From NCBI GenBank assembly GCA_017165825.1, contig CM029369.1, forward strand, positions 21,074,611-21,138,610: a stretch of DNA of 64,000 nucleotides. Reading direction: 5' to 3'. The DNA is from Hepsetus odoe (taxonomy: Eukaryota; Chordata; Actinopteri; Characiformes; Hepsetidae). Below are positions 34,520 through 48,600 of the stretch, piece after piece. How positions within the stretch are numbered: the first letter of the stretch is position 1; every line of letters starts with the position of its first letter. Made by a program: the position numbers and the translations under genes. The notes beneath the pieces were generated by a model. That model was not told the DNA's origin. It ran no database searches and saw only the letters and a program-made list of their open reading frames with translations.

Positions 34520-36030
34520 TACACTACCGTTTAGAGGACACTCTAGGACTCTATAGCCCCTGTTGCATTTTCTGCCTTCTATAGTACAAAACGATCATAT
34601 ACACTTATGCAAAGTGGTAAATGCAATGAAATGAGTGACTTTTACATAATTCTAGCCTTGGGTAAAGTACACTCTATGGATTAAAGCCCAAGCGTGCACC
34701 CTTTTTCCTTGTTGCAGGTACTTTTGGTTGAGAAATCGGCCTCTTGCCTCCGCCAAGCCGGGCTTTTGTTGAGATGGTATTGTGAAAAGGGAGAGCTCTG
34801 AATGTTGTTTGGTACTGTGCCTATGTGCTTACCTTATTACAAGCAAACTATGACCACTGTATTTAGTACTGAAACAATAGATATAATATGCCATGTGTAC
34901 TGACGTTATAGGTTTAATAATGCCACATGTACTGTATAGTAGAATATGTAAACTTCATTTTGTATTGAGGCCCTGCATTGTGCTAGCTGTGTTCTTTAAG
35001 CAATTAACAATGTATTCCTGTTCGTGCAGACAAGGGGTACGACCTCGTCCTTAAAGATCGGTGTAGCAAATTATAAGCAGCATTCTCACCTGATGTCAAT
35101 ATGCATGTAACATGTTCAGCTCGTACTCTCTATAGGTCGTTTGATATGAAGCCCTAGTTAAACAGATTTTTGCCTCCAGGTATTCTGAACGCCACCTGTG
35201 CTGGTACAAAAAAGCGGTAAAATTCTGCCTTTTACAGAAGTGCACTTGAAAACCGTGTAGCATCTGAATTTTATATTTGTCAGTTTAAGGAAAGAGTGCA
35301 TACCTTGCCAAACTCCCTAGAACTGCATCTAGAACAAATCGTTGTATGCAATGTATTCTTTATAAAATTCCTGTGGAATGATTTGCAAATTTCATGTGTT
35401 TTACAAGTATTTTATACCAAAATTGATTTTTGTGGTGCAGTATGTTGTCTGGAAAAGAAAGGAATGCCATAAAGAGACTGTATTGGGGCATATCTTGCAA
35501 TGGTTTATTGCGATCCAAAAGAAAGTACGGATTACTCTTTTCCATTGTTACAGTAATTAAATCCTTTTAAAAGGTACTTTTCCAAATGCGTTCAGTGTCC
35601 ATATTTCACAGCACATTCAATATCATATTGATGTTCTCCTTTATAATTTAGTGTACAGCCAAACATCTTGCGGGTGTAAAAGTGATGGACAAAAAAGACA
35701 GAGCTAACATTCCTGAATGGTGTGAAATGACTGGTGTAAAGCACCAAAGGGAGATGAAGGCTGAGGCAAACCATTTTTTTCTGGTTCCCTATAATCAGGA
35801 GCCACTTAGCAGAGCACTCTGTTCAGCAGCTGCCAAAACAAATACCATCTGTCCTGTTAGCAGCTCAACATTCAAAAACAATGCTCTGCCAGCTTTCCAA
35901 ATCAGTCCGGCTGATAGCAGTGGGCTGAACTGATTCATCTGCAAAGGCAGAACAGTAGAACCCTACGTGTTGCCTGCTCACGTTTCACTCCACCTGTGGT
36001 ACTTTAATAAAACCCTGTCTGAATCGCTCA
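34520..36030 (+). terminator. gpr161: gpr161 3' UTR and poly(A) signals
   Basis: No coding similarity is seen. ATTAAA is at about 35556-35561 and AATAAA at 36006-36011, suggesting a long 3' UTR (~1.0-1.5 kb) that ends a few hundred bases from the convergent dcaf6 terminus. Confidence 0.5.
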
Positions 36031-36303
36031 GGCAAGGCAGATGTTGAATAACCTGAAAAATATTCATAATTTGGAGAAAAGGCAGTTGGTATTTGATTTC
36101 AAACAAACAGGTTGCCTCTGGAAGCACGAAGAAGAGGGAAAATTGGGATAAAAAATAAACAATTTGTACACAAACCCACACAGAGTACAGGGAAAAGTGA
36201 AAATGAACTTTTTCAAAAAAATAATAATTAAAGCATGATTTCATGTCTGACATGCATAACTAGGTACACAAACATCTGAGTTCTTTAAGTGAAACAATGC
36301 TAC

Positions 36304-36308
<5 letters not shown>

Positions 36309-36344
<36 letters not shown>
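36309..36344. repeat. Poly(A)/poly(T) tract
   Basis: An uninterrupted A run of about 36 bases lies between the two convergent 3' ends. Confidence 0.95.
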
Positions 36345-36346
<2 letters not shown>

Positions 36347-36397
36347 AATCACAACACTGACCAAAACTCAACCATTTGCGCAACACAAATATTGCAC

Positions 36398-36403
36398 TTT
36401 ATT
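36398..36403 (-). terminator. dcaf6: dcaf6 candidate poly(A) signal
   Basis: TTTATT on the + strand (AATAAA on -) lies about 285 bases beyond the dcaf6 stop. Other TTTATT hexamers lie at 36526-36555. Confidence 0.5.
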
Positions 36404-36685
36404 TTAAGCACCCGTCATCTACATTCCTCTCCATATATAGATGTGCTATGATATATATTATTGCCCTTGTTCGCATTCATCTCTTTCTCAGATACCATTT
36501 ACCCTGTTAGGAGTAAGCAGTACGAAAGTCTTTTTTATTTCATTTATTTATTTTTTTAAAGAATACTAAAAATCGACCTGACAAGGGAATATTCTACATT
36601 ATAACCTGTACAAATCTCAAACGTTTAACCGTCTCTAAGCAAAAGAAACAGTTAACTGAAAGAAAAAAAAATAAAATCAGTAGGG

Positions 36686-39600
36686 CTATTGTTCATCTTC
36701 ATTCTCCTGCCCGGAACCCTCAGAGCGGTCTGGATGGAAATGAAAGGAGAAACGTTTGGCTGATTAGTGACAAAAATGTCTGAATTTTGGTCATTTTCAC
36801 ATTTATATTCGCAATTCCATTTTTGGGGCAGTTTTTTTCAGAATTGGTTGGTGTTTTAAAGCTTTAATGACCTCAAACATCAAGTATGTAAAAAAAGCAA
36901 AAAAAAAAAAACCTTATAGACGTTATAAAAAGTTATAGACAAAAATAAGTTGGATGGGGTAATTAATCTGATTTTGCACCCTGAATTTAATCAGTGAGCC
37001 AGTGTTTGCCTCTAAAACTAAAACAAAGTTAGTGTTAGGCACTACATGCATTAGTTGAAAGGTGCAGCTGCCACATTAAAGTCTGAATTTATCTGCCCTG
37101 TAAGTTTTCACTGTGTTTGGGACACACACACACACACACCTCACATTTTCACTTTGCTAAAAAGTGTAAAGCAAGCAAATTCTCTGGAAGTCCTTTTCCA
37201 AATGAATAAAGGGTCTAATCAGTGAAAGTGACGGTCATTGTGAAACACAGCACACAGTAAACCACAGCAAAATGTAACCACTGCATTTAACCCATACACA
37301 CCGTGCAGCAGGGGGCAGCTATATCTAGCCCCCAGGGAGTATTGATGGGGACTGTACCTTGCCCAAGGGAACCTCAGGGCAACCTAGCGGTGTGGGATTC
37401 GAACCCATGGCCATCCAATCCTGGGGCCTAGTCCCTAAACCCTAGACTACCAGTGCCCCACATTTTGCCCAAATTATGTATAATTTATAAGAAACAGTTT
37501 CTTGGTGCATGATTAGGCAATCATTTCAAATCTGGCAGATCTTATATAATACTTTTATGCACCATTGTTTCATGATTTAACTAATACTTTTGTTAAATAA
37601 TGGACTTGAATGATTACCTTTTATATAGCATTTGACATGCAGACCTATACTACATTTCCCTCAGAGTTCCTGTGTCAGACTAAAGCAGATCATCATGTAA
37701 GAGGAGCATCATGTAAATTTTGATTTCTTTTAGATGACCTGTTTAAAGCAGTCAGTTGTGCTTTAAAATCAATGCGTTGCATGTTTGTGTTCTCCTCACT
37801 CAAAAAAAAAAAAAAAAATCAGACTTTAGTTCATTTCAGAAAGATGCAAAGAGAAAGTTCCCAAGGTGCTCCCTGCACTGCTGTCCGAGTAGTTGAACTT
37901 GAGATAACCGAGTTACGAAATGACAGTCAGTCAATACAGCAGGCGTACTGACCCAAACAGTGTATGAAGTATGCATTGAAGAATTTACCTGTTCGTATGT
38001 GATTGAGTGAAGCCAGCATTCGGAGCATGAAGGAGGCAGGGACAGTAATGGTGTTCCTTGTCTCTTCCAGCATCAACTCGTTCCGAGCGATCACCTGCAA
38101 AACGGTAAAGGCTTTGAAAAATCCCCCTTCCTTAGAAATTATTTCATCAACAGTGAATTTGTGCACTTTTCATGCTGGACAGGTCTTTTCATTTCATTGA
38201 CAGCATTTAGCAGATTGTTTCCAGTAGGATTTCTAAAACAGCTTCAATATACAGCCTAAAGATACATAACTCATTAACAAAACGAATATAAAGCAAATAT
38301 AATTTGTCAGGCTTTTAAAGGCCATAAAACTATCAGATAAAGCATGTATCCTTTCTTGTATATCTTTCTTGTATGCTCACCAGTTACTATTTTTAAATCT
38401 CTGTTGGGATTAGCTGCCGTACTTTATTCCCCATTTATAACATTGAAATTTATACTCTTCATATGCATGGGATTATACCTCAGTGAGAATTTGTTTATGG
38501 CAGCTTCCAAAATATTCCATATATATTTTTTAATATATAAGATAAATATCAAATTTCCAAAATATGGCCTGTGTATTTAATTAATAATCAATTCAATTAA
38601 ACAAATCCAGCCTAAAAAGGGCTAGAAAATTTATTTTCCCCCATTCTAGATATACTAATACATATAGGCTCCGTGTAAAGTATGAAACTATGGGCAAACA
38701 CAGCATTAACTTCATTATGCCACATTATGACAGGTCATAACATCTGCCATGACATGTTTAGGGGAAGGTAATGTCCATGTTATGCTGCAGGGTTAAAGTA
38801 AAATGTTACAAAAACTCGGATGCAGCTTCTTGTCCACCATATTACCCCAACTGTGCTTCTCTGCAACGTGAAAGTAATTAACAGCAGCATGAAAATAGTT
38901 CATTGTGACAGTGTCGAAGGGAGAGGTTCCCAGCTGTCTGGACATCTAGCTGTAGTCAGCAGTTCCGTAAACTGAAGAGGCTTGCAGCTGCTTCTTCGCA
39001 TCTCAGGCACAGAGCCAAGCAAACTCTGTCTAACCCTCATCCAACTGAAACATTCAAAGCAACTCAGACTGAACTAGCTCATCACTGCAGTGACAGCAGC
39101 ATCCCGTTTTGGCATCAATCTCTGCTTCCCTCTAGTGGTTTGAGGATATAATTGCAAACCTGAATTGGCAAATGAATTAATGCTGCAGTGACTGTAAATT
39201 AAATTAAAATTTAAAGCCTATACACTGTCAACTCTGACCAATCCCACCAAAGCAATAATGTGTCAGGCTCTGCAGCCCTATAGCAATTAAAACTAATACC
39301 TTTATCCTACCAATCATGGTTCTCCATTTTGCTAGCACTTTTATACTGCAAAGAATATTAGTTTTAGCTTGTCAGGGAACCAAAAGACTGGAGTCAGAAA
39401 TAGTGCAGATCACTGGCTAATGTATTATACAACAGCATCAGTTGCAGTTACTCGACTAGAGTATGAACTAGCAATGGTAGCATGCTGTGAAAGCCTAGCC
39501 AGAAGTCAGCAAGCTTTACCCAGGAACTTCACCATCCTGAAGGTTTCACCATTGTTTTCTCATGCCTGATTCACTTATCCATACTGAATACCGCTGCATA

Positions 39601-42600
39601 AAATCATAATCTGCACTAAGTTGTGGATAAAGACTTGGAGCTAAACTACCTGAAGTGAGATCCCCTGGAGCAGGGTTGATGACAATGATCTATGATACAA
39701 GAGGACAATAACAAATGCATGCACCTGACTAGGAATTTTACCTCCCTAGAGTTGAGAAGTTAAAGGACTTTAAGGCAATTAATGAAAGAACTTAACTGTA
39801 CCTCTTCAGCAAGGTCTCTGTTAAATGATGCCGACTGCTCCAGTGGTGACCAGAGCTTGATGTCATAGTCAATGCCGGATGAGGCAAGTACTGGCACATA
39901 CAGATACAACGTAAATTATGGTACAGATCAAACATACATCATTACATACATTACTGTTCTTACAAAAATTATCTACAAAATCTGAAATTAGTAGAAGCTG
40001 TCACTGGTACTGACTGGGGTCATAAGGGTGAGGCTGTAGGCAGTTGACCACATGATTGTCAGCTTCTAGTAGCATCAAATGCTCTCCAGTATGTCTATCC
40101 CAGATGAAGATGTGGCCGCAGTCTGAGCCGCTCATCACAAAGTTATTTCCCCAGAAACATGACTCCTTTATCTGCATTAATGGAGAAGAATGTTAGTGTG
40201 TGGAAATATAGCGTTGTGAAGACAAATTTTGTATGAATGCTGGCCATTATTAATCGCTCTTCCAGACCACGATACAAGAGCCTCTCTACATCACTCCATT
40301 CTCACCATAGTCCTAGAGTTGCGATGGCCTTTATAGATCATTTTGACTGAAGGTCTCCTGATGTTCTGCGTTTCACTTTCCTCCATCTCACGTCTTTCCT
40401 TCCTCCTGCGAAACAGCTCCTGGATACGAGCTGCAGCTGAACGTCTGAAGACAGACACATCAGATAAGGAAATCAGAATGTGGGCTTGTGTAAACCAATT
40501 TAAGTTACATCAGAAAATCTCTTTTCATCATTTAAGAAATCATGCAATTCATGAAATTGAAAATTATTTTCGAGAAAAATGCTGTTTAGTCTCTAATAAA
40601 TCAGTATACCGACAATCACTGCACTTGTGTTTATTACGTTTTTTTTTTCGCCCAAGCAGAATGAGTAATACTTAACTTTATTAAGTATCAATCTCAGTTT
40701 ATGCATCAATTCCTGGAAAATCTGATTAAAGAATAAGAGGAGCTTTTTAAAACACATGCATATTACTCATTGCTGGGTTAGTCACTGATTGAAGTGCCAT
40801 TAAATCCAACCCACATGTTTTGTACACACTCAAACAAAAAAAAGGTCACAGTTTGCCACTGTTGGGGGAAAAAAAAAAAAAAAAAAAAGGCCTTGCAGTC
40901 ATTTGTAATTTTTACAAATCAAATATTCCTCAGCGTGCTGTTAGATGATTTTAGTAGTGCACGCATAGCATTTGCAATACCTGATCATCCTTTCACCTAC
41001 TGATGAGCCTCTGAAATTAAATCTAACAAAAACAACACATTTTCACAGGCTTATTTTTGTCAATCCTGAAGAGCAGAGGAACTATTACTCAAAATTAGGA
41101 ATGCTTGCATTACAATTTCTAGGCCGATAAGCGGTAATTAACATTACAATATGTTTAAATGTTTCCAGACTTGTTTATCCAATGTTTCTTCTCAAATCAA
41201 AGGTGCTATGATGATTAGTTTTGTTCCAACTCATCCTATACTACTGACAATGCCTGTGTCAGCAATGAGTGAACATAAAAAACCTTAACTGACTTTTTAA
41301 AAGGGTGTCTGGATACTTTTGTGCATATAATGTGCTTTGCCAATTTTCAAATATTTAGGGTTTCTCTTTTTTAAACATGCTTGCACTATAATACATATAA
41401 ACCACATGAAGTGTAAACATTTAAGAGAAAATAATATTGGACCAAAACACATCATGCATCTCTGTTCTAGCCACAAACAATGGGTAGGTTGGGCTAGACT
41501 GTAAAACTGTCTCTTTGCAATACACACACAGAGCTGCCCAAGAATTGCTCATCACCAGAACTGAACCATGTTCTTGACTTGACAAATGAAAGCCCATACC
41601 TCTGTCCCTGAGCTCCTCTGTACCTGGCTGAAGGGATGAGGATTGGGTCGTCATCACTTTCGTCTGAATCTTGGTGAGCACGGGAGGGTTGATTGGGCCC
41701 CTTAGTGGCCTCCCCAGGAGTTTCTGTCCTCATGCATTCCTCAGTAGACTCCGAAACTGCTGCCGGCGGATTCTCTTGGCTGGCTGTGCTTTCAGCAGCC
41801 CTTGTAGATAGGACTCCCGTCGCTGTGTCCTGCAGGGGAGTGCTTCCCTCAGAACTGCCTGAGGCTTTTTCTGTGGCACTGTCTGCACCCTCACTTTCTT
41901 CTGGGACTGGTGTAGGCCAGCTACCTGCCACAGACCCTGCTGTAACTGCAGAGATGACAGGATGGCACTTGCTTACTGAATGTCTGGTTTTAGAAAGACA
42001 AATAGTGAACTTCCACATTTTGAACTATGGTAAAAGGGTTAGCGGTGGCCTAGTGGTTAGGGACTAGGCCCCAGGATCGGAAGATTGTAGATTCGAATCC
42101 CTTACCAGTAGGCTGCCCTGAGATACCCTTGAGCAAGGTACCGTCCCCATCACTACTTCCCGGGCACTTTCAATAGCTGCCCCTTGCTGCATGTGTGTGA
42201 GTATATGGGTTAAATGCAGAGGTGTAATTTCGTTGTGGTTCACTGTGTGCTGTGCTGCGTACTCACAACCACAAGAATAAATCACTTTCACTTTAAAAGG
42301 AAAGCTCTGTATTCCCTAAATTGCAGGTAAAAGTACATTTATAGCATGCTAAATGCTGAGTAATGTAATGATTGTTTAGCAAAAGCTGGAAAAAGTACAA
42401 TAGTACTCATTTCATCTATGATGAGTGTATGTAAGTGTGCGTAACAAATTTTAAGCTGAACTCAAATCCACGAAAACTATGGACAACAATGATTCAGCTC
42501 TTAGAATACCTGCTGCCTAATGTTTTCCAGAACAATGCAACATTGATGTATATACTATATCATCAGTGAAAGCTCTGGAATTCCTTCAGTATCCCCTTTT

Positions 42601-45600
42601 GCCTGTTGCTGCTGTTATATTAATCTCAGTAAGAGAATTATATTAGAAGCAATTGAGGGTAGAAATGGCTATTACAGGTGCTCACCCTTCTCTGTGCACT
42701 CTCTTGCAGATTCTTGGATCTCTGTAGCTCCAGCAGGTTTCTGCCCTCCACCACTGACTTTGGTGCCAGACCCTGGACTACTCCTGCAGTTAAACCAAGG
42801 GAGTTAGCCATCTTATCAAACAAACCCACTCAATTAATCTCATGAAAATAAACTTAACACGGTGCCAAACCACAGATATAGTATAGGCATGGGGACTGGA
42901 TAGTGCCACCTTAAAACTTGACACTGGGTCTTTCCTATTAAAGGCTATTAAACAAAAGCCTTTAGTTAGTAAAGAGCTTTAAATCAAGTGTCCAATGGGG
43001 CACTTGGCCCCAAGATTGTAAAGCCTTGGGTTTGAATCCAAGACCAATAGTTTGCCCTAAGGTACCCCTGAGCAAGTTACTGTCCCCATCACTGCTCCTT
43101 GTGCAATGGACATAGCTGCCCCCCGCTGCATGTGTGTGTATGGGTTAAAGGCAGAGAATGCATTTTGTTGTGGTTCACTGTGTGTAGTGTTTCACAATGA
43201 CAATCACTTTCACTTCAAATTTCTGAAAGGTTATAGATGCAGTTAATGTGATTGGTATGTGCAGCACATTCTTTTCTTATGAACAGCTAGGTAGAAGTAG
43301 CTATACTATTGTGTGCTCTCTCACCATTCGTCCGTGAAGTCTAGTTTGATGGTGCTGGTGGTGGTGCCCTCTGTGCTGTAGTGCAGGCTGAGAATGGGCT
43401 CAGCTGTGCTGGACGCTGGAGCTGTTTGCCCAGGACATGAGCCTCCTCCTCCATTCCCAATACTGTTGCCTGAGACAGTTGGAGGCACTGGGGCTGCAGA
43501 GGATGAGGCTGTTTCTTCAACTACATTGCAGGCTCCACTGACACTTGTACCTATGTTCCCTGATGCTTCAGTGCTTCCTAAAATAGGTATGGAGAAACAG
43601 AGAAAAAGAAACCAACAAAGAGGAAGAGAGAGCAGAAAAAAAAAAAAAAAAAACGAGACCATCTTATGAGAGTTGAGATCTTTTTAAAACTGTAGCTAAA
43701 ACTGTAAACAGAAGTGAGATTAAATGAGTTGATGTACATTTCTTCCTCTTTACTGTCATTCATAATATATATCTGTAGCAATTATTTGGTTCCAAAATAC
43801 CCTTCTAACATATTAGGATGATGAAAAAAAAGCTCTAGTGGTGCTTATTCAATAAAATATATTAATATCCAGAGTTATTACAAATATCACTCAAAACTGC
43901 ACAGCGAAAAAACTAAAGTGAGAACTGCAAAAACACTATAAAGAAAGCTGTTGCAAAATGTAATAGGGGCTTAATCACAATACTGAAATCTGCGGTTTGA
44001 ATTTCATTGGATATAAGTCAAGAACCATATGCACACTCCAAACTGTAAAGAATCAGCAAGCAACACATGTGAAGTGAAGGACAACGATTTCAAGCCAGGC
44101 AAGACAATTAACCACAAGTTAAAAGTTTAAGGGAAGTTTAAGGGAAGCCTCTTCAGAACATCTCAGAAAGGTTAAGAGTAAATATGTTAGTATGGTCGAC
44201 CAGAAACAAAGCTGAAACACTTTGAATAAGTATGGCTGATGCTGATGAGAGAATATGTGCCCCTAAATGTCATTTTCTGTTGAGTCTTTAGACAAAAAAG
44301 GAACATACGCAAAAAAAAGGGAAAAAGAAACTACCTTAAAATAATTTTCAGTTCACAAATGCACACAAACTGGCAGGGAAATAGTCCTTGGTACAGAGAA
44401 TAAGAAATGGACATAAATGGCTTCGCTTCCTCAAAGTTTGGGACCCTGAGTAAAGGGCAAGAACGCTGTCTACCAATCTGAATAAAATTAATTAAAATAC
44501 AAGGATTTTAATGCAACTTGGTTTGTTCACATCCTTCTCTTTCAAAACAGAAGTCAATAGAACAGATTGAGTTTGAAAGGTCTGCAGTTAGTGATGCTTT
44601 TAAAGAAAAAGTTTCTGCAGTTGAAAGCCCATTCTTGCTCTAAAGGACTTGAGGACAAGGACATGCATGCAGAGTGACATGGCTGCACCAGCCAAGGAGT
44701 TGCAACACTGAGAAAAAAACACACTGGATAAAAAGGGAAGTAAGGGAAAGACATGAAAATGGGAAGAGGAGAAGCAGTGACGCACCCAGCTGTTCATCCA
44801 GAGTCATGGATCCAAGCTGTTTGTTAACCACAGATGAGGGGGAATCTGGAACACAAAAGAGATGGACTGAACAAACAAAGAACATGGAAAGGGAAAAGAA
44901 AGGGCTGACCGAGGCCTACACTCCACCATCACACTCAGCAATGCAGACAGGTTCCAGCAACAAGAAAGGAGCGCCCGGTATTAAAACAATTCACTCAGCT
45001 ACTAGTAGTAATACTAAAGCCATTCACCAACTCAGCTTTTCATTTTGTTTATCAGGTGTGTAAGAAAGAACACTGTAACATGCATAATATGGGAGTCTAA
45101 AGAAAATATGCATTATTTTATGCAAGGTAAGACAGCATCTTAACAATGCCTGTGTAGAATTTTATATAGTGACTGTTATGTAACAAAGTACAGCTTTGTT
45201 TTCTAACTTAGATTTAGCATATTGGTTTTTTTTTTGTTTTTTTTTTTAGAGAAATCTCTCTCAAATTATTCACTATATAGGGCTCAACTAACAAGTTAAA
45301 CCAAATGCTGAACACATGAACCAGTTTTTTAAAATGGCTTGTCCCTGGCTAAGCCCTACTAGAGCAGCCTTGATCAACTGTAGGTATCATTTTTACGGAT
45401 GCACAAACATCAAGAGATTATTTCATCACTCTGTGAACTTTCCAGTTGAACCTTGAACACAATACTTGCTCCTGGAAGAAGAATAATATTGGGAGCCATA
45501 TGGACTGTATGTCACACAGGGGCAACGTCATGCTGAAAAATGAACCTCAGTGCCCATCAAGAGCTGGGTTGCAGTACTTTGGAAGGGTGGTAAAATACAC

Positions 45601-48600
45601 CAGATTATTCTCATGTATTAGAAACTTGAATACAAACATTTCAGCAAGTTCCTTGTGAGATTGTTGCAACTGTCACTCAGGCCACCTCTATAAAATCATT
45701 TGAGCAGTCCAACTGCAGGCACTTATGACAAGTGCTCATGTTGTAGTTTTATGGGTGGAAAAGCTGATATCCCAAGAGTTAAAGAGAGTAAAATTCTATC
45801 AATTTCTCACACAAAGATTCCAGAGAACAGAAGTAGAGAGTGAAGTAAACAATGTGGAGGACAGCATTTCTGTGAACATGTAAACAAATGTGATTAAGTT
45901 AGATAACTTGCAAGTTTGGTAGGCTATCAAATGCTTGAGCAGCAAAATCTCACACATTAACCCTACATACTACTGGCTATGTAGTATATATTTACTCCAA
46001 CAGTTGCATCTCTTACAAGAAATTTCCAGAGGGATACATACACTGCTTGACTTCTTGGGGCAGCGGTGGCCTAGTGGTTAGGGAGTTGGCTCCAGATGAT
46101 TGTGGGTTCAATTCCCTCACCAGTAGGTTGCCCTGAGGTACCCTTGAGCAATGTACCATCCCCATCACTGCTCCCCAGGCACTTTCAATAGCTGCCCCCT
46201 GCTGCACGTGTGTATGGGTGAAACAAAGAGGGTGAATTTCGTTGTGTTGTGCTGCGTTCCACAACGACAAGGATAGTCACTTTCACTTTCTTCTTCTTCT
46301 TCTTCTTCTAATTCTTTTAGCTGCTCCCATTTAGGGGTCTTTACAGCTCACTTTACAGCCCACTCTAAAAGTCTTCTTACTGCACTTAATGCATTAAGTC
46401 CAGACAAGATAACACTCTCATAAACTGCTGTTACTTCAAACATCAGGCAGTTAGGCATCAGTCAGGCATCAATTGCAGTACACTCTTGTGAGTGATGTCT
46501 TAGGCTTGTAAATAAAAAGTGTATTGAGAAGTGCAATCTCAAAAATGCAAAGCCTGTATAACTTGGAGAGACCAAGAAGCTCATAAATCAATGTAATATC
46601 TATACCACTAAACGTAATAAAAAAAACACTGTGTTAAGAAGTGGATATAAAGTACATAAAAAGAAAAAAAAAATTATTAAAAACTCATGGACTCTAGAAT
46701 ACACACCTCTTTGATTAATATTATTCTAAATGAAATAATCAAAAAGTGAAAAGGAGCATATCAGAACCATGAGAGGACAGACCAAAGCGACAGAAGAGGG
46801 AGAGCTTAGGCACAGAGCTTTGATGACCTCGCTTGAACTACATAATTCATATAAAAAAATTAAAATTCACCAGCAGTGATTGAGATGGTTTGAATCATAA
46901 TCAAATTATGTCTGGATTTTCAGACAAATTGTAAGATGAAGTTCCTCCACAGAAGGGGAACTTCCAGCACTCATTTTTGTAAGCATGACTGAAAGAGAGA
47001 AAACTGCCATGATCTCATTTGGACAGAATTTCAAAAATAAGTCATATGCTTCAAGTTGTATATGGTGTATATCTACCCTGAAGGAGAGAGAATAACCACC
47101 TACAAATGGGAAGAAAGTCTTATGTGTCTGTGATTGCGTTTAAAGGGGACAATTATAAAAAAAAAGTGTCTGCACTATCACATGACAAAAAATGTAATTG
47201 GCAGTGGTTTGATTTGGAAAGCATCATTTTGAAATGAACTGATTCTGGAAAAGTTTATAAAAAGTAATGGTCGGAACCAGATTCTCAAGCATTCACACTA
47301 AGCATTTAATGCTTCTAGAAGCTAGAAAACTTACAGGAAGTTAATACATGAAATGGTAATAAATACATTGCCTTAGGATAATTAAAAGCTTCTAAAGCGT
47401 TAGACAGATTTTTTAAAATCAGTTCTTGCAGAGAGGTATTAACATTGTGCAAGTGGGGATTCCTGGCACACTACAGTGCACCAACCTATATTATACTGCT
47501 GGTGTATTTCTAGTGTAGGTTATTTGGAATAAACTTTCATACTCAACATATCTTAACATTTTTAACATTTTGTTTAACAATCAGCTTTGCAGTGAGGTAA
47601 AATAATGATTTACTCTAGGACTAACTCTAGGACTGTTTGTTTTCCACAGATGAGGGGGAATCTGGAACACAAAAGCGATGGACTGAACAAAGAACATGGA
47701 AAAGGAAAAGAAAGGGCTGACTGAGGCCTACACTCCACCATCACACTCGGCAACGCAGACAGGTTTCAGCAACAAGAAAGGAGTGCCTGATATAAAAACA
47801 ATTCAGTCAACAGCTATTTAGGAAGTACTAAAGCATCCACCGACACTTTTTGCTTCACAGGCTGTCATTTTTGTTTACCGGGTGTGCAAGATTTTAAAAG
47901 GTAAATAATTGTAAATGTGTTTCTAATGTGTGATGTGTGCTTCTAGAAAAATGCTTTCAATTTTGAGGACTAAAAGTGCCAATAGGAAAATCAAAGGCTT
48001 GTAATGTATTCAAAAAGACAGCATCTTAACAATGGCCTTATGTTACTAAAGGTGGAATTTTCACAGTAAGTGAATATGGCATCTATTAATTAACTCTGCC
48101 CGGCTCAAGCATCAATTTAAAAGAACAAGTTGATCAACTAACAACTAAAAGTAAAAGATTTTGAACCCAAATGTTGATTTTTTTCTATGATTGCTTGTCC
48201 CCAGCTGAACTGTAAGCTCTACTGATGTGGTACATAGCCAAAAGTATGTAGAGACCATTTCTAAATCTTAAGGATCATTGTCTTTCAGCATGTCACAGGA
48301 TGTCACCTTCCAAACATGTGGAATTTCTGCCCTACTAGAGCAGCTCTATCAACTGTAGATGTCATTTTGATGGAATGCAAACAAGAAGCAAAGAAATTCG
48401 GCTTCAAGGTTGAAAAAGTTCACCAAGTGAGAATGATGTGATCTCTTTTCAACAGTACTTCCATACTGCTCCTTGAAGAATAAGAATATAAGGAGCTTAA
48501 TGGCATAGGTTTCCTTTTCAGCATGACAGTACCCCTTATCACAGAGCAATGTGTGTACACAGCATAAATCTAAATGTAAATGCAATGTCCTTAAAGAAAT

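Larger units (their letters stand above)
44818..47633. repeat. Tandem duplication in dcaf6 intron, copy A
   Basis: Landmarks in order: exon start with 'gatgagggggaatctggaac' (44834), 'aggcctacactccaccatca', 'gcagacaggttccagcaaca', 'ccctactagagcagcc' (45354), 'ggccacctctataa' (45680), 'acacctctttgatta' (46703) and 'gaggtaaaataatgatttac' near 47600. All recur in the same order in copy B. A SINE has inserted in copy A at 46056-46290. Confidence 0.8.

Noticed and set aside
41693..42067. + strand frame over a dcaf6 exon
   Set aside because: Antisense shadow of the acidic SDESDDDP-encoding exon on the - strand.
44674..45063. 129-codon + strand frame
   Set aside because: It runs through the antisense of a dcaf6 exon and the start of duplicated copy A. 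The matching copy B region does not preserve the frame.
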